Positions 58,276 to 64,000 of a stretch of 64,000 bases of DNA are shown here, piece after piece (the first letter of the stretch is position 1; each line of letters begins with the position of its first letter). Source of the DNA: Hymenobacter rubripertinctus (GTDB lineage: Bacteria > Bacteroidota > Bacteroidia > Cytophagales > Hymenobacteraceae); NCBI RefSeq assembly GCF_003583925.1, contig NZ_QYCN01000004.1, positions 230,752 to 294,751 of the forward strand, read 5' to 3'. The translations under genes were made by a program, and so were the position numbers. Under the pieces are notes generated by a model. It worked only from the letters and a program-made list of their open reading frames with translations, was not told the origin of the DNA and did not search any database.

Positions 58276-58666
58276 GTCCGGCCCACCCACCCCGCGCCGG
58301 TTTCCGGCCCTGTTGCGGCAGCGGGCCGCCAGTTTCGGCCACGCCCTGCGGGGGGTGGGAGCAGCCTTGCGCACCGAGGTGCACCTCTGGTTTCACGCGG
58401 CGGCTACGGTGGCAGTGGTGGCGCTGGGCCTGTACTGCGGGCTGGCGCGGTGGGAGTGGGTGGCGGTGGTGCTGAGCGTGGGAGCCGTGTGGTGCGCCGA
58501 GCTGGTGAATACCGCCGTGGAGGCCGTCGTCGACCTCGTTTCGCCCCAGTACCACCCGCTGGCCGGCCGGGCCAAAGACGTGGCCGCCGGGGCCGTGCTG
58601 GTGATGGCCCTGGCGGCGGCGGTGGTGGGCGTGGTGGTGTTCGGGCCGCGGCTATGGGGCCAGTGA
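58262..58666 (+). CDS. dgkA: Diacylglycerol kinase family protein (DgkA-like)
   Basis: 134 residues from the ATG at 58262: a basic N-terminus (RFPALLRQRAASFGHALRGVG) and three membrane helices. The family motifs are HLWFHAAATVAV and the active-site-type WCAELVNTAVEAVVDLVSPQYHPLAGRAKDVAAGAV, with ENTAxE-like AELVNTAVE. The enzyme phosphorylates diacylglycerol or undecaprenol in the inner membrane; the exact lipid is not decided. Translationally coupled to the GNAT gene by a 14-base overlap. Confidence 0.9.
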   Translation: MPVAESGPPTPRRFPALLRQRAASFGHALRGVGAALRTEVHLWFHAAATVAVVALGLYCGLARWEWVAVVLSVGAVWCAELVNTAVEAVVDLVSPQYHPLAGRAKDVAAGAVLVMALAAAVVGVVVFGPRLWGQ

Positions 58667-58783
58667 ACGAAGCGGCCTATTCGTCAACGAAGTAGGGCTG
58701 GGCTGCGTACCGGAGGTTTATGTGCATCTTTGTTGCCCCGGTGGTTACGGTAGGCGCACACCACTGCTAACGCCCTGCTCCGT

Positions 58784-59254
58784 ATGCGACTCCCTTTGTT
58801 TTTCGCGGCTCCCCTGGTGGGACTGCTACTCAACGCCACTGCCTGCCAGCGCGGTGTGACCGTAAACACGCCCACCGACCCGCCCCAGACGGGCATGGCC
58901 GGCGGCGTATCGACACCTGCCCCCACTAGCACCAATACCATCGAACCAACCCCCAACTCAGCGCCTGCCTTCGATAGTGCGAAGCGCCCGGCCTGGCTGG
59001 AGACCAAAATCCGCCAGCACTACAAGGCGGAGAAGGCCAACCCGCCCATCCACATCTACAGCTACCAGTACAACGGGGCCACGGTCTATTACGAAACCAC
59101 GCCCTGCTGCGACCAGTTTACCAACCTCTACAACGCCGAGGGCAAGCTCATCTGCCACCCCGATGGCGGCCTGACCGGCCGCGGCGACGGCAAGTGCCCC
59201 GAGTTTGCCGACAACCGGACGGAGGAAAAACTCGTTTGGCAAGACCCGCGATAA
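58784..59254 (+). CDS. Small lipoprotein of unknown function
   Basis: 156 residues with a signal peptide and the lipobox-like LNATAC near residue 21, a Pro/Thr-rich linker (about 25-65) and a compact C-terminal part with several Cys (ETTPCCDQFTNLYNAEGKLICHPDGGLTGRGDGKCPEF). The Cys pattern suggests disulphides outside the cytoplasm. I do not assign a function. Confidence 0.72.
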   Translation: MRLPLFFAAPLVGLLLNATACQRGVTVNTPTDPPQTGMAGGVSTPAPTSTNTIEPTPNSAPAFDSAKRPAWLETKIRQHYKAEKANPPIHIYSYQYNGATVYYETTPCCDQFTNLYNAEGKLICHPDGGLTGRGDGKCPEFADNRTEEKLVWQDPR

Positions 59255-59261
59255 GTTTTTT

Positions 59262-59425
59262 GAGTTAGAAAGTTTGGGAGTTAGAAAGTGAGCCTTGCAG
59301 AAAGGCGTTGCTGCTGGCATTGAATAAGGGCAACGTCTTTTCTTTCGTCGCGCTGCAACTCACCAGCCGCCCCGCTTCCCCCCGCGAACTTTCTAACTTT
59401 GCAACTTCTCAACTCTCTAATGGAA
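59262..59425. repeat. Imperfect inverted repeat of GTTAGAAAGT words before the DinB gene
   Basis: Left arm 59262-59289 (two copies of GAGTTAGAAAGT) and right arm about 59388-59422 (AACTTTCTAACTTTG). The right arm creates a TAACTTTG promoter box (59394-59401) 26 bases before the DinB-family ATG. Confidence 0.65.
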
Positions 59426-59427
59426 TA

Positions 59428-59931
59428 ATGATTAACACCAACGAAAAGCTGGGAGCCTACAGCGTGTGGGCCAATGCAACCCTGCTCCGGCACCTTGACG
59501 GCCTGGTGGCCCAGGGGGCTACCCTCCCCGCTGGTGCCTTGCGCATCTTCAGTCACGTTCTCAATGCCCAGGCCATCTGGCTGGGACGCCTTACCCAAAC
59601 GCCCAGCCCCGTAAAAGTGTGGCAGGAGCATGATCTGGCCGGTTTGCACCACTGGCACGGGCAAACGTCGGAGCGGTTCTACCAGTATGGCCAGCAGGCC
59701 GACGACGCGGAGCTGCACCGCCTCATCACCTACACCAACTCGGTGGGCGAAGGCTACACCAGCCAGGTATCGGACGTGCTGACCCACGTGCCCATGCACG
59801 GCAACTACCACCGCGCCCAGGTGGCCAAGGAGTTGCGCGCCGCCGGCCTGGAGCCCATCAACACCGACTTTATTACCTACTGCCGCGAGTTGTCGGCCCA
59901 GGCTATCCTGGCCGACGTGCCCAGCCTGTAA
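59428..59931 (+). CDS. DinB/YfiT-like metal-dependent protein
   Basis: 167 residues, a four-helix bundle of the DinB superfamily. The metal-ligand His pattern is visible as RIFSHVLNAQAIWLGRL (His near 43), then SDVLTHVPMHGNYHRAQVAKELRAAG with HxxxH near 124-131. Substrate unknown; relatives include thiol-dependent transferases and damage-induced proteins. The ATG at 59428 is preferred because the upstream frame lies in a repeat. Confidence 0.82.
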   Translation: MINTNEKLGAYSVWANATLLRHLDGLVAQGATLPAGALRIFSHVLNAQAIWLGRLTQTPSPVKVWQEHDLAGLHHWHGQTSERFYQYGQQADDAELHRLITYTNSVGEGYTSQVSDVLTHVPMHGNYHRAQVAKELRAAGLEPINTDFITYCRELSAQAILADVPSL

Positions 59932-59954
59932 GCCGCCGGGTTCGCGCGGTCAGC

Positions 59955-59995
59955 AAAACCCTTTCGGTGGCTTCGGCCAGCCGAAAGGGTTTTTC
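59955..59995 (+). terminator. Intrinsic terminator after the DinB-family gene
   Basis: AAAACCCTTTCGG(C) pairs with (G)CCGAAAGGGTTTT around a GGCTTCGGCC-like loop, followed by TTTTTCGTTTG. Strong stem with a U-tract, 24 bases after the stop. Confidence 0.88.
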
Positions 59996-60066
59996 GTTTG
60001 TTAGGGTGTTTCCGGCGGCCGGCTCCGGCCAACGGTGGTTTATTTCTCTGACAACCCGTTTTTCTT

Positions 60067-60693
60067 ATGACGACTCCCATTGCTGCCCAGTCTCCCGTGC
60101 TGAGTCCCGAGCGCCTTGCCGGGGCGTATTCCTACGCCGCCTACCGCCAGCTGATTGATGAGCTGATGACGCAGGGCAAGACGACGGGCGAAACCCAATC
60201 GGAAGACCTGACGGCCTATGCCCGCCTCAACATCCAGCGCATGGAGCGCCTCGACAAAAAGGCCGAGCTCCTGCCCGAAATGACGGCCGCCCTGGCGGCT
60301 CTCACCCAGTCCTACGAGTGGGTCATCATCACGGAAGGCTGGTGCGGCGACGCGGCCCAGATTGTGCCGGTACTCGAAAAAATAGCCCAGGCCAGCCAGG
60401 GCCGCATCCGCACCCACTACCTGCTGCGCGATGAAAACCTGGACCTCATGGACCATTACCTCACCAACGGCGGCCGCTCCATTCCCAAGCTGCTCATCCT
60501 GCGCGCCGCTACCCTGACGGAAGTTGCCAACTGGGGGCCGCGCCCGGCCCTGGCCCAGGACCTGTTCCTGGAAATGAAAGCCGCCGGTGCCACCCACGAG
60601 GAATTCGCCGAACAGCTCCACGGCTGGTACGCCAAAAACAAAACCCAGGCCACCCAGCACGAGCTGCTGGGCGTGGTGGAGCAGATGGCGTAA
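60067..60693 (+). CDS. Thioredoxin-family protein
   Basis: 208 residues with no signal peptide, so probably cytosolic. A thioredoxin-like fold is seen at about 85-185: WVIITEGWCGDAAQIVPVLEKIA (a single Cys, WCGD), YLLRDENLDLMDHYLTNGGRSIPKLLIL (cis-Pro). The second Cys of the CxxC is replaced (CGDA), typical of a Bacteroidota family annotated as thioredoxin-like. The reaction is unknown. Confidence 0.8.
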   Translation: MTTPIAAQSPVLSPERLAGAYSYAAYRQLIDELMTQGKTTGETQSEDLTAYARLNIQRMERLDKKAELLPEMTAALAALTQSYEWVIITEGWCGDAAQIVPVLEKIAQASQGRIRTHYLLRDENLDLMDHYLTNGGRSIPKLLILRAATLTEVANWGPRPALAQDLFLEMKAAGATHEEFAEQLHGWYAKNKTQATQHELLGVVEQMA

Positions 60694-60694
60694 A

Positions 60695-60741
60695 GCAAAA
60701 AAAGACCAACGGACCCTGACGGCCCGTTGGTCTTTTTTTGC
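60695..60741. terminator. Bidirectional intrinsic terminator
   Basis: GCAAAAAAAGACCAACGG and CCGTTGGTCTTTTTTTGC form an 18-bp stem with A7/T7 tracts, which serves both the plus-strand thioredoxin gene and the minus-strand DUF4382 gene. Confidence 0.92.
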
Positions 60742-60769
60742 GCCTTAACAGGCCGGGAGCTACCCGAGC

Positions 60770-61342
60770 CTAGCTGGGCGTAGCAGGGGGAATTATGATA
60801 ACGACGACCTGCGCCTCCTTAAGCGTCCCGCGCAATACCGGCTTGAGGCCGTACGTGCCATTGCCACGGCTGACAATGTCCCGCTCCACGGAAAAATCAA
60901 CAGTCAGCAGGTACGTGGTGCCGGCCACCAGGGGCGTATCGTCTAATTTGATTTTCAGGCCCGAAGTAGTTCCGCTGGGCGTGTCCAGCGGTAAAATGGT
61001 GCCATCGGCCAGCTTGATGGTACTACCGGTGCCCAGCACCAGGCGCATACTTTCCAAAGTGCCGCTGAAGGCCGGAGTCAGGCTGATCTGGCCGGTGGTG
61101 GCGCTCATCAGGTCGTAGTGGCGCACGGCAACGCCGGGCAATACCACTTTGTTGCCCTGGCTGAACTGGCCTTCGGCCTGCTCCAGATCGATGAGCACGG
61201 CCCCGATGGCGCTGGACTTGGTCTTGCTGTCGGCCTGCTGACTGACTGCGGCGGGCTGAATTTCCGAAAGCGTATCACTACAGCCGGAAAGTAGAGCAGC
61301 TCCCAGAACCAAAGCGGGAAATAAAGGAGTAAGAAGTTTCAT
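60770..61342 (-). CDS. DUF4382-domain lipoprotein
   Basis: 190 residues with lipobox LSGC at about 18-21 and a DUF4382-like beta domain (about 45-185: AIGAVLIDLEQAEGQ, HYDLMSATTGQISL, LVLGTGSTIKLADGTILPLDTPSGTTSGLKI, LTVDFSVERDIVSRGNGTYGLKPVLRG). Family members are exported and of unknown function. AT-rich DNA with a possible promoter lies upstream (61343-61450). Confidence 0.85.
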   Translation of the reverse strand: MKLLTPLFPALVLGAALLSGCSDTLSEIQPAAVSQQADSKTKSSAIGAVLIDLEQAEGQFSQGNKVVLPGVAVRHYDLMSATTGQISLTPAFSGTLESMRLVLGTGSTIKLADGTILPLDTPSGTTSGLKIKLDDTPLVAGTTYLLTVDFSVERDIVSRGNGTYGLKPVLRGTLKEAQVVVIIIPPATPS

Positions 61343-61609
61343 GTGCGATAGGAGTAAAAGATGGACAGAGTGGACTACGGGGTGAAATATATAACATTAT
61401 GAATAGAAATAAAAATAGTTGATGGTATACCAGCCATGACTAACGAGTTGTCGGTGAGGGGAGAGAAGCCCGCTGACGTCCGGTAGCCATGCCCGGACGG
61501 TAGCCTTCTGAAGCTGCAAGGCACTAGGAGCAACAGAGAAATCCAGCCACATCCGCTGAGTCCAAATCGGGAATCAGGCTGTTTCATTCCCGAAAAAAAG
61601 GTAAAAAAA

Positions 61610-61635
61610 AGCTCCGGTTAAGAATAACCGGAGCT
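61610..61635 (-). terminator. Intrinsic terminator for the DUF4293 gene
   Basis: AGCTCCGGTTA and TAACCGGAGCT with the loop AGAA; an A-run at 61602-61609 reads as a U-tract on the minus strand. It lies 25 bases after the stop codon. Confidence 0.9.
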
Positions 61636-61660
61636 GGCAATAGGGTTACCGTGCCGGCGG

Positions 61661-62140
61661 CTACCGCAAACGGTCCATGCTGCGCACCAGCCGCTCGTCG
61701 CGGCGGATGAGGCGGCTGGCCAGCAGGTTGAGCAGCAGGGCCAGGGTGGGCAGGTAGAAGCCCGCCTGGAAAACGCCGGGCATTTTGATGTTGAGCATCT
61801 GCTCGCCCACGCCGGAGTAGTAAAAGCCCGCCCCGATGGTGCCCACAATCAGCAGGAAGTTGACCATGCCCAGCTTGAGCTGGTTGAAACGGTTGCGGAA
61901 CTGGAAGATTTCCAGCAGCGCCACGGCCGCTGAGGCCGCCGCCAGGGCCGCAATCGGCCAGCTGCTGACGGGGGGAGCCGGTGGGCCGGCAGCGGGTTTC
62001 TCAAAAGCCAGTTGCGTGGCCGTGAGCACTACCGTTTGCTGGCTGGCAGGATCAAACTTGCTCCAGATGGGCAGAAACAGGACGCTCAGCATGGCCAAGG
62101 CCAGCAGCAGCAGGAAAACGCTTTGGATTCTTTGTATCAT
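61661..62140 (-). CDS. DUF4293 family membrane protein
   Basis: 159 residues with four hydrophobic helices (FLLLLALAMLSVLFLPIW; WPIAALAAASAAVALLEIF; GMVNFLLIVGTIGAGFYY; GFYLPTLALLLNLLASR) and the conserved family start MIQRIQSVFLLL and end RRDERLVRSMDRLR. The family is almost confined to Bacteroidota and of unknown function. Divergent from the thiolase gene. Confidence 0.9.
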   Translation of the reverse strand: MIQRIQSVFLLLLALAMLSVLFLPIWSKFDPASQQTVVLTATQLAFEKPAAGPPAPPVSSWPIAALAAASAAVALLEIFQFRNRFNQLKLGMVNFLLIVGTIGAGFYYSGVGEQMLNIKMPGVFQAGFYLPTLALLLNLLASRLIRRDERLVRSMDRLR

Positions 62141-62230
62141 CTTTGTGTTTTGACAGTTCGGCTTACAAAATACGACCCCGCGGGGCCGGCAAAAGTAGCC
62201 AACTACGACCGAAAAAACGCACTCTATCTA

Positions 62231-63430
62231 ATGTCTACCGCTTACATCGTGGACGCTGTCCGCACTCCCATCGGAAAATTCGGCGGCGCGCTCAGCAGCG
62301 TCCGCCCCGACGATATGGCTGCGCACGTGCTGCGCGAGCTGCTGCGCCGCAACCCTACCCTCGACCCGGCCGCCATTGAAGATGTGGTGCTGGGGGCCGC
62401 CAACCAGGCCGGCGAAGACAACCGCAACGTGGCCCGCATGGCCGGTTTGCTGGCCGGATTGCCCGTTACGGTGCCCGGCACCACCGTCAACCGCCTCTGC
62501 GCTTCGGGCCTGCAAAGCATCATGGACGCCTCGCGGGCCATCAGGGCCGGCGAGGGCGACGTGTACCTGGCCGGCGGTACCGAAAGCATGACCCGCGCCC
62601 CCTTCGTGATGGCAAAATCGGCTACGGCCTTCGACCGCGACTTCACGGCCCACGACACCACCCTGGGTTGGCGCTTTGTCAACCCCAAGCTCTCCAAGCA
62701 GCACCACCCCTACGCCATGGGCGAAACGGCCGAGAACGTGGCCCGCCAGTACCAAGTGAGCCGCGAAGACCAGGATGCTTTTGCCTTTGAGTCGCAGCGC
62801 AAATACCAGCGGGCCTTCGAGAAGGGCCGCTTCCGCCGCGAAATCGTGCCCGTGTTCATTCCCAAGCCCAAAGGCGCTTCCGCCCTCTTCGACCAGGACG
62901 AGCACCCGCGCCTGTCCAGCCTCGAAAAGCTGGCCACCCTGCGCCCCGCCTTCCAGGTCGATGGCAGCGTGACGGCCGGCAACTCGGCCGGTATCAACGA
63001 CGGGGCCGCCGCCTTGCTGATCGTGAGCGAAACGGCGCTGGAAAAATACAGCCTCACGCCCATGGCCCGGGTAGTGGCCTCGGCCGTGGTGGGCGTCGAC
63101 CCCGCCTACATGGGCATCGGCCCGATTACGGCCGTGCGCAAGGTGCTGGAGCGCGCCGGCCTGACCATCGACGACATCGACCTGTTCGAGGTCAACGAGG
63201 CCTTCGCCGCCCAGGCCCTGGCCTGCCTGCGGGAGTTGCACATCGACCCGGCCAAAGTGAACGTGAACGGGGGCTCCATTGCCATCGGCCACCCGCTGGG
63301 GGCCAGCGGAGCCCGCATCACCACCACCCTGCTCCACGAAATGCAGCGCCGCGAAAACGTGCGCTACGGCCTGGCGACCATGTGCGTGGGCGTGGGCCAG
63401 GGCGCGGCCGTGATTTACGAGAAGGTGTGA
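62231..63430 (+). CDS. Acetyl-CoA acyltransferase (thiolase), 3-oxoadipyl-CoA thiolase or FadA type
   Basis: 399 residues from the ATG at 62231 (MSTAYIVDAVRTPIGKFGG). The catalytic Cys lies in NRLCASGLQSIM (near 90), with the C-terminal GGSIAIGHPLGASGARI (His) and CVGVGQGAAVIYE (Cys near 390). The sequence resembles PcaF/PaaJ-type thiolases, but FadA-type beta-oxidation thiolase or acetoacetyl-CoA thiolase cannot be excluded; no neighbouring pathway genes decide it. A hairpin (GCAACATCGGCG/CGCCGATGTTGC, 63438-63473) follows. Confidence 0.9.
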   Translation: MSTAYIVDAVRTPIGKFGGALSSVRPDDMAAHVLRELLRRNPTLDPAAIEDVVLGAANQAGEDNRNVARMAGLLAGLPVTVPGTTVNRLCASGLQSIMDASRAIRAGEGDVYLAGGTESMTRAPFVMAKSATAFDRDFTAHDTTLGWRFVNPKLSKQHHPYAMGETAENVARQYQVSREDQDAFAFESQRKYQRAFEKGRFRREIVPVFIPKPKGASALFDQDEHPRLSSLEKLATLRPAFQVDGSVTAGNSAGINDGAAALLIVSETALEKYSLTPMARVVASAVVGVDPAYMGIGPITAVRKVLERAGLTIDDIDLFEVNEAFAAQALACLRELHIDPAKVNVNGGSIAIGHPLGASGARITTTLLHEMQRRENVRYGLATMCVGVGQGAAVIYEKV

Positions 63431-63437
63431 GTGGCCG

Positions 63438-63473
63438 CAACATCGGCGTAGCTTCCGCTCCGCCGATGTTGCT
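63438..63473 (+). terminator. Hairpin between the thiolase and GNAT genes
   Basis: GCAACATCGGCG and CGCCGATGTTGC form a 12-bp perfect stem around a 12-base loop; there is no T-run. Confidence 0.5.
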
Positions 63474-63551
63474 GACTGCTGAACGAACCCGTCCGGCGAC
63501 ACGCGAGGCGGAAGCTTCGTGCCGCCTCCTGCCCCCCAAGCCCCTGCCCCC

Positions 63552-64000
63552 ATGCCCGAGCCGCTGCTGACCCCGACGCTGGAACTGCCCGTGGCCGGGG
63601 CGCGGCTGCGGCCCTGGCGCTTTTCGGATGCCGCTGCCCTGGCCCGCCACGCCAACGACGAGCGGATTGCCCGGAATCTGCGCGACTCCTTCCCCTATCC
63701 CTACTCGGCCGCCGACGCGGAATTTTTCCTGTGCCTGGTCGCCGACAGCACCCGCGACCTGTTTCTGGCCCTGGAGGTAGACGGGCAGGCCGTGGGCAGC
63801 GTGGGCGTCCATTTCAAAACCGATGTGCGCCGCCGCTCGGCCGAAATCGGGTACTGGCTCGCGCCCGCCTGCTGGGGCCGGGGGCTGGCCACGGCCGCCG
63901 TGCAATCGGTATCGGCCTACGTGCTGGCCCACTTCGACGTCTGCCGCCTCTATGCTGTGGTATTTGCCACCAACCCCGCCTCGGCCCGGGTGCTCGAAAA
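63552..64000 (+). CDS. GNAT-family N-acetyltransferase, truncated by the window edge
   Basis: The frame from the ATG at 63552 (MPEPLLTPTLELPVAGARLRPWRF) stays open to the edge, giving 149 residues so far. RimJ/L-like features: RLRPWRFSDAAALARHANDERIARNLRDSFPYPY, VGVHFKTDVRRRSAEIGYWLAPACWGRGLATAAVQSVSAYVL and FATNPASARVLE, the acetyl-CoA binding region. The C-terminal 20-40 residues lie outside. Substrate unknown. Confidence 0.85.
   Translation, partial: MPEPLLTPTLELPVAGARLRPWRFSDAAALARHANDERIARNLRDSFPYPYSAADAEFFLCLVADSTRDLFLALEVDGQAVGSVGVHFKTDVRRRSAEIGYWLAPACWGRGLATAAVQSVSAYVLAHFDVCRLYAVVFATNPASARVLE

Noticed and set aside
1-64000. CRISPR array, prophage, conjugative element or intact insertion sequence
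   Set aside because: No regularly spaced direct repeats, phage structural, integrase or conjugation genes, and no full transposase; the only transposase-like domain is the fused zinc ribbon at 10263-12266, which lacks a catalytic domain.

Overview
The window looks like chromosomal DNA from a GC-rich Bacteroidota bacterium of the Hymenobacter / Cytophagales type. Support for this: SusC/SusD pairs, a type IX secretion C-terminal domain, promoter boxes of the Bacteroidota form TAnnTTTG, weak Shine-Dalgarno sites, a flexixanthin-type carotenoid pair (crtD-cruF), DUF4293 and DUF4382 proteins, and ECF sigma/anti-sigma pairs. The species is an inference. I found no tRNA, rRNA, CRISPR array, prophage or intact insertion sequence.

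Region 1 (1-1281): an RlmI-like rRNA methyltransferase. Region 2 (1541-18835): a beta-glucan utilisation locus, all on the minus strand, in two transcription units. The upstream unit encodes a 1334-residue secreted GH16 enzyme with CBM32-like and CBM56-like modules and a T9SS tail, a GH5 enzyme with a CBM6-like tail, and a membrane sensor. The downstream unit encodes SusC, SusD, a PKD surface lipoprotein and two short GH16 enzymes. The sensor (10263-12266) joins a 7TMR-DISM receptor and coiled coil to the zinc-ribbon/helical DNA-binding part of an IS1595-type transposase, without the catalytic domain. Both units start with the same promoter (TTTG/TTG, 21 bp, TATATTTG). Exactly 91 bp upstream of each -7 box lies the same 25-bp element, TTATACACTTA, three variable bases, CACACGCGAAA. 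I infer a membrane-tethered, transposase-derived, self-regulated activator of glucan use. This is the strongest candidate for an undescribed system in the window.

Region 3 (18989-37404): carotenoid genes crtD and cruF, a TetR-like regulator, glyA-tatC-rpiB, an ECF sigma/anti-sigma pair, a PPP-type phosphatase, two small disordered proteins, a pterin dehydratase-like protein, rsmI-lnt, an inositol monophosphatase, a Cys-rich membrane protein, mscS, a radical SAM/SPASM protein and a CarboxypepD_reg-VWA protein.

Region 4 (39037-43758): an aromatic amino acid operon, pheA - aminotransferase - tyrA - DAHP synthase/chorismate mutase. It is preceded by a 25-codon leader ORF containing FFFSYYFYY, then an intrinsic terminator and a competing hairpin. 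This is a classic transcription attenuator for Phe and Tyr.

Region 5 (43983-64000): housekeeping and envelope genes including plsC, radA, a second ECF sigma with an anti-sigma/TonB fusion, dodecin, fumC, dgkA, DinB and thioredoxin-like proteins, a thiolase and a truncated GNAT gene at the edge.

Dispersed long inverted repeats are frequent. One family (consensus near GTCATYCYGAGC..GCGAAGGATCTT) has six copies, and several unrelated palindromes sit at gene ends. One AT-rich palindrome lies in frame inside lnt. Coding starts were chosen from homology, signal peptides and spacing, and are inferences where stated.
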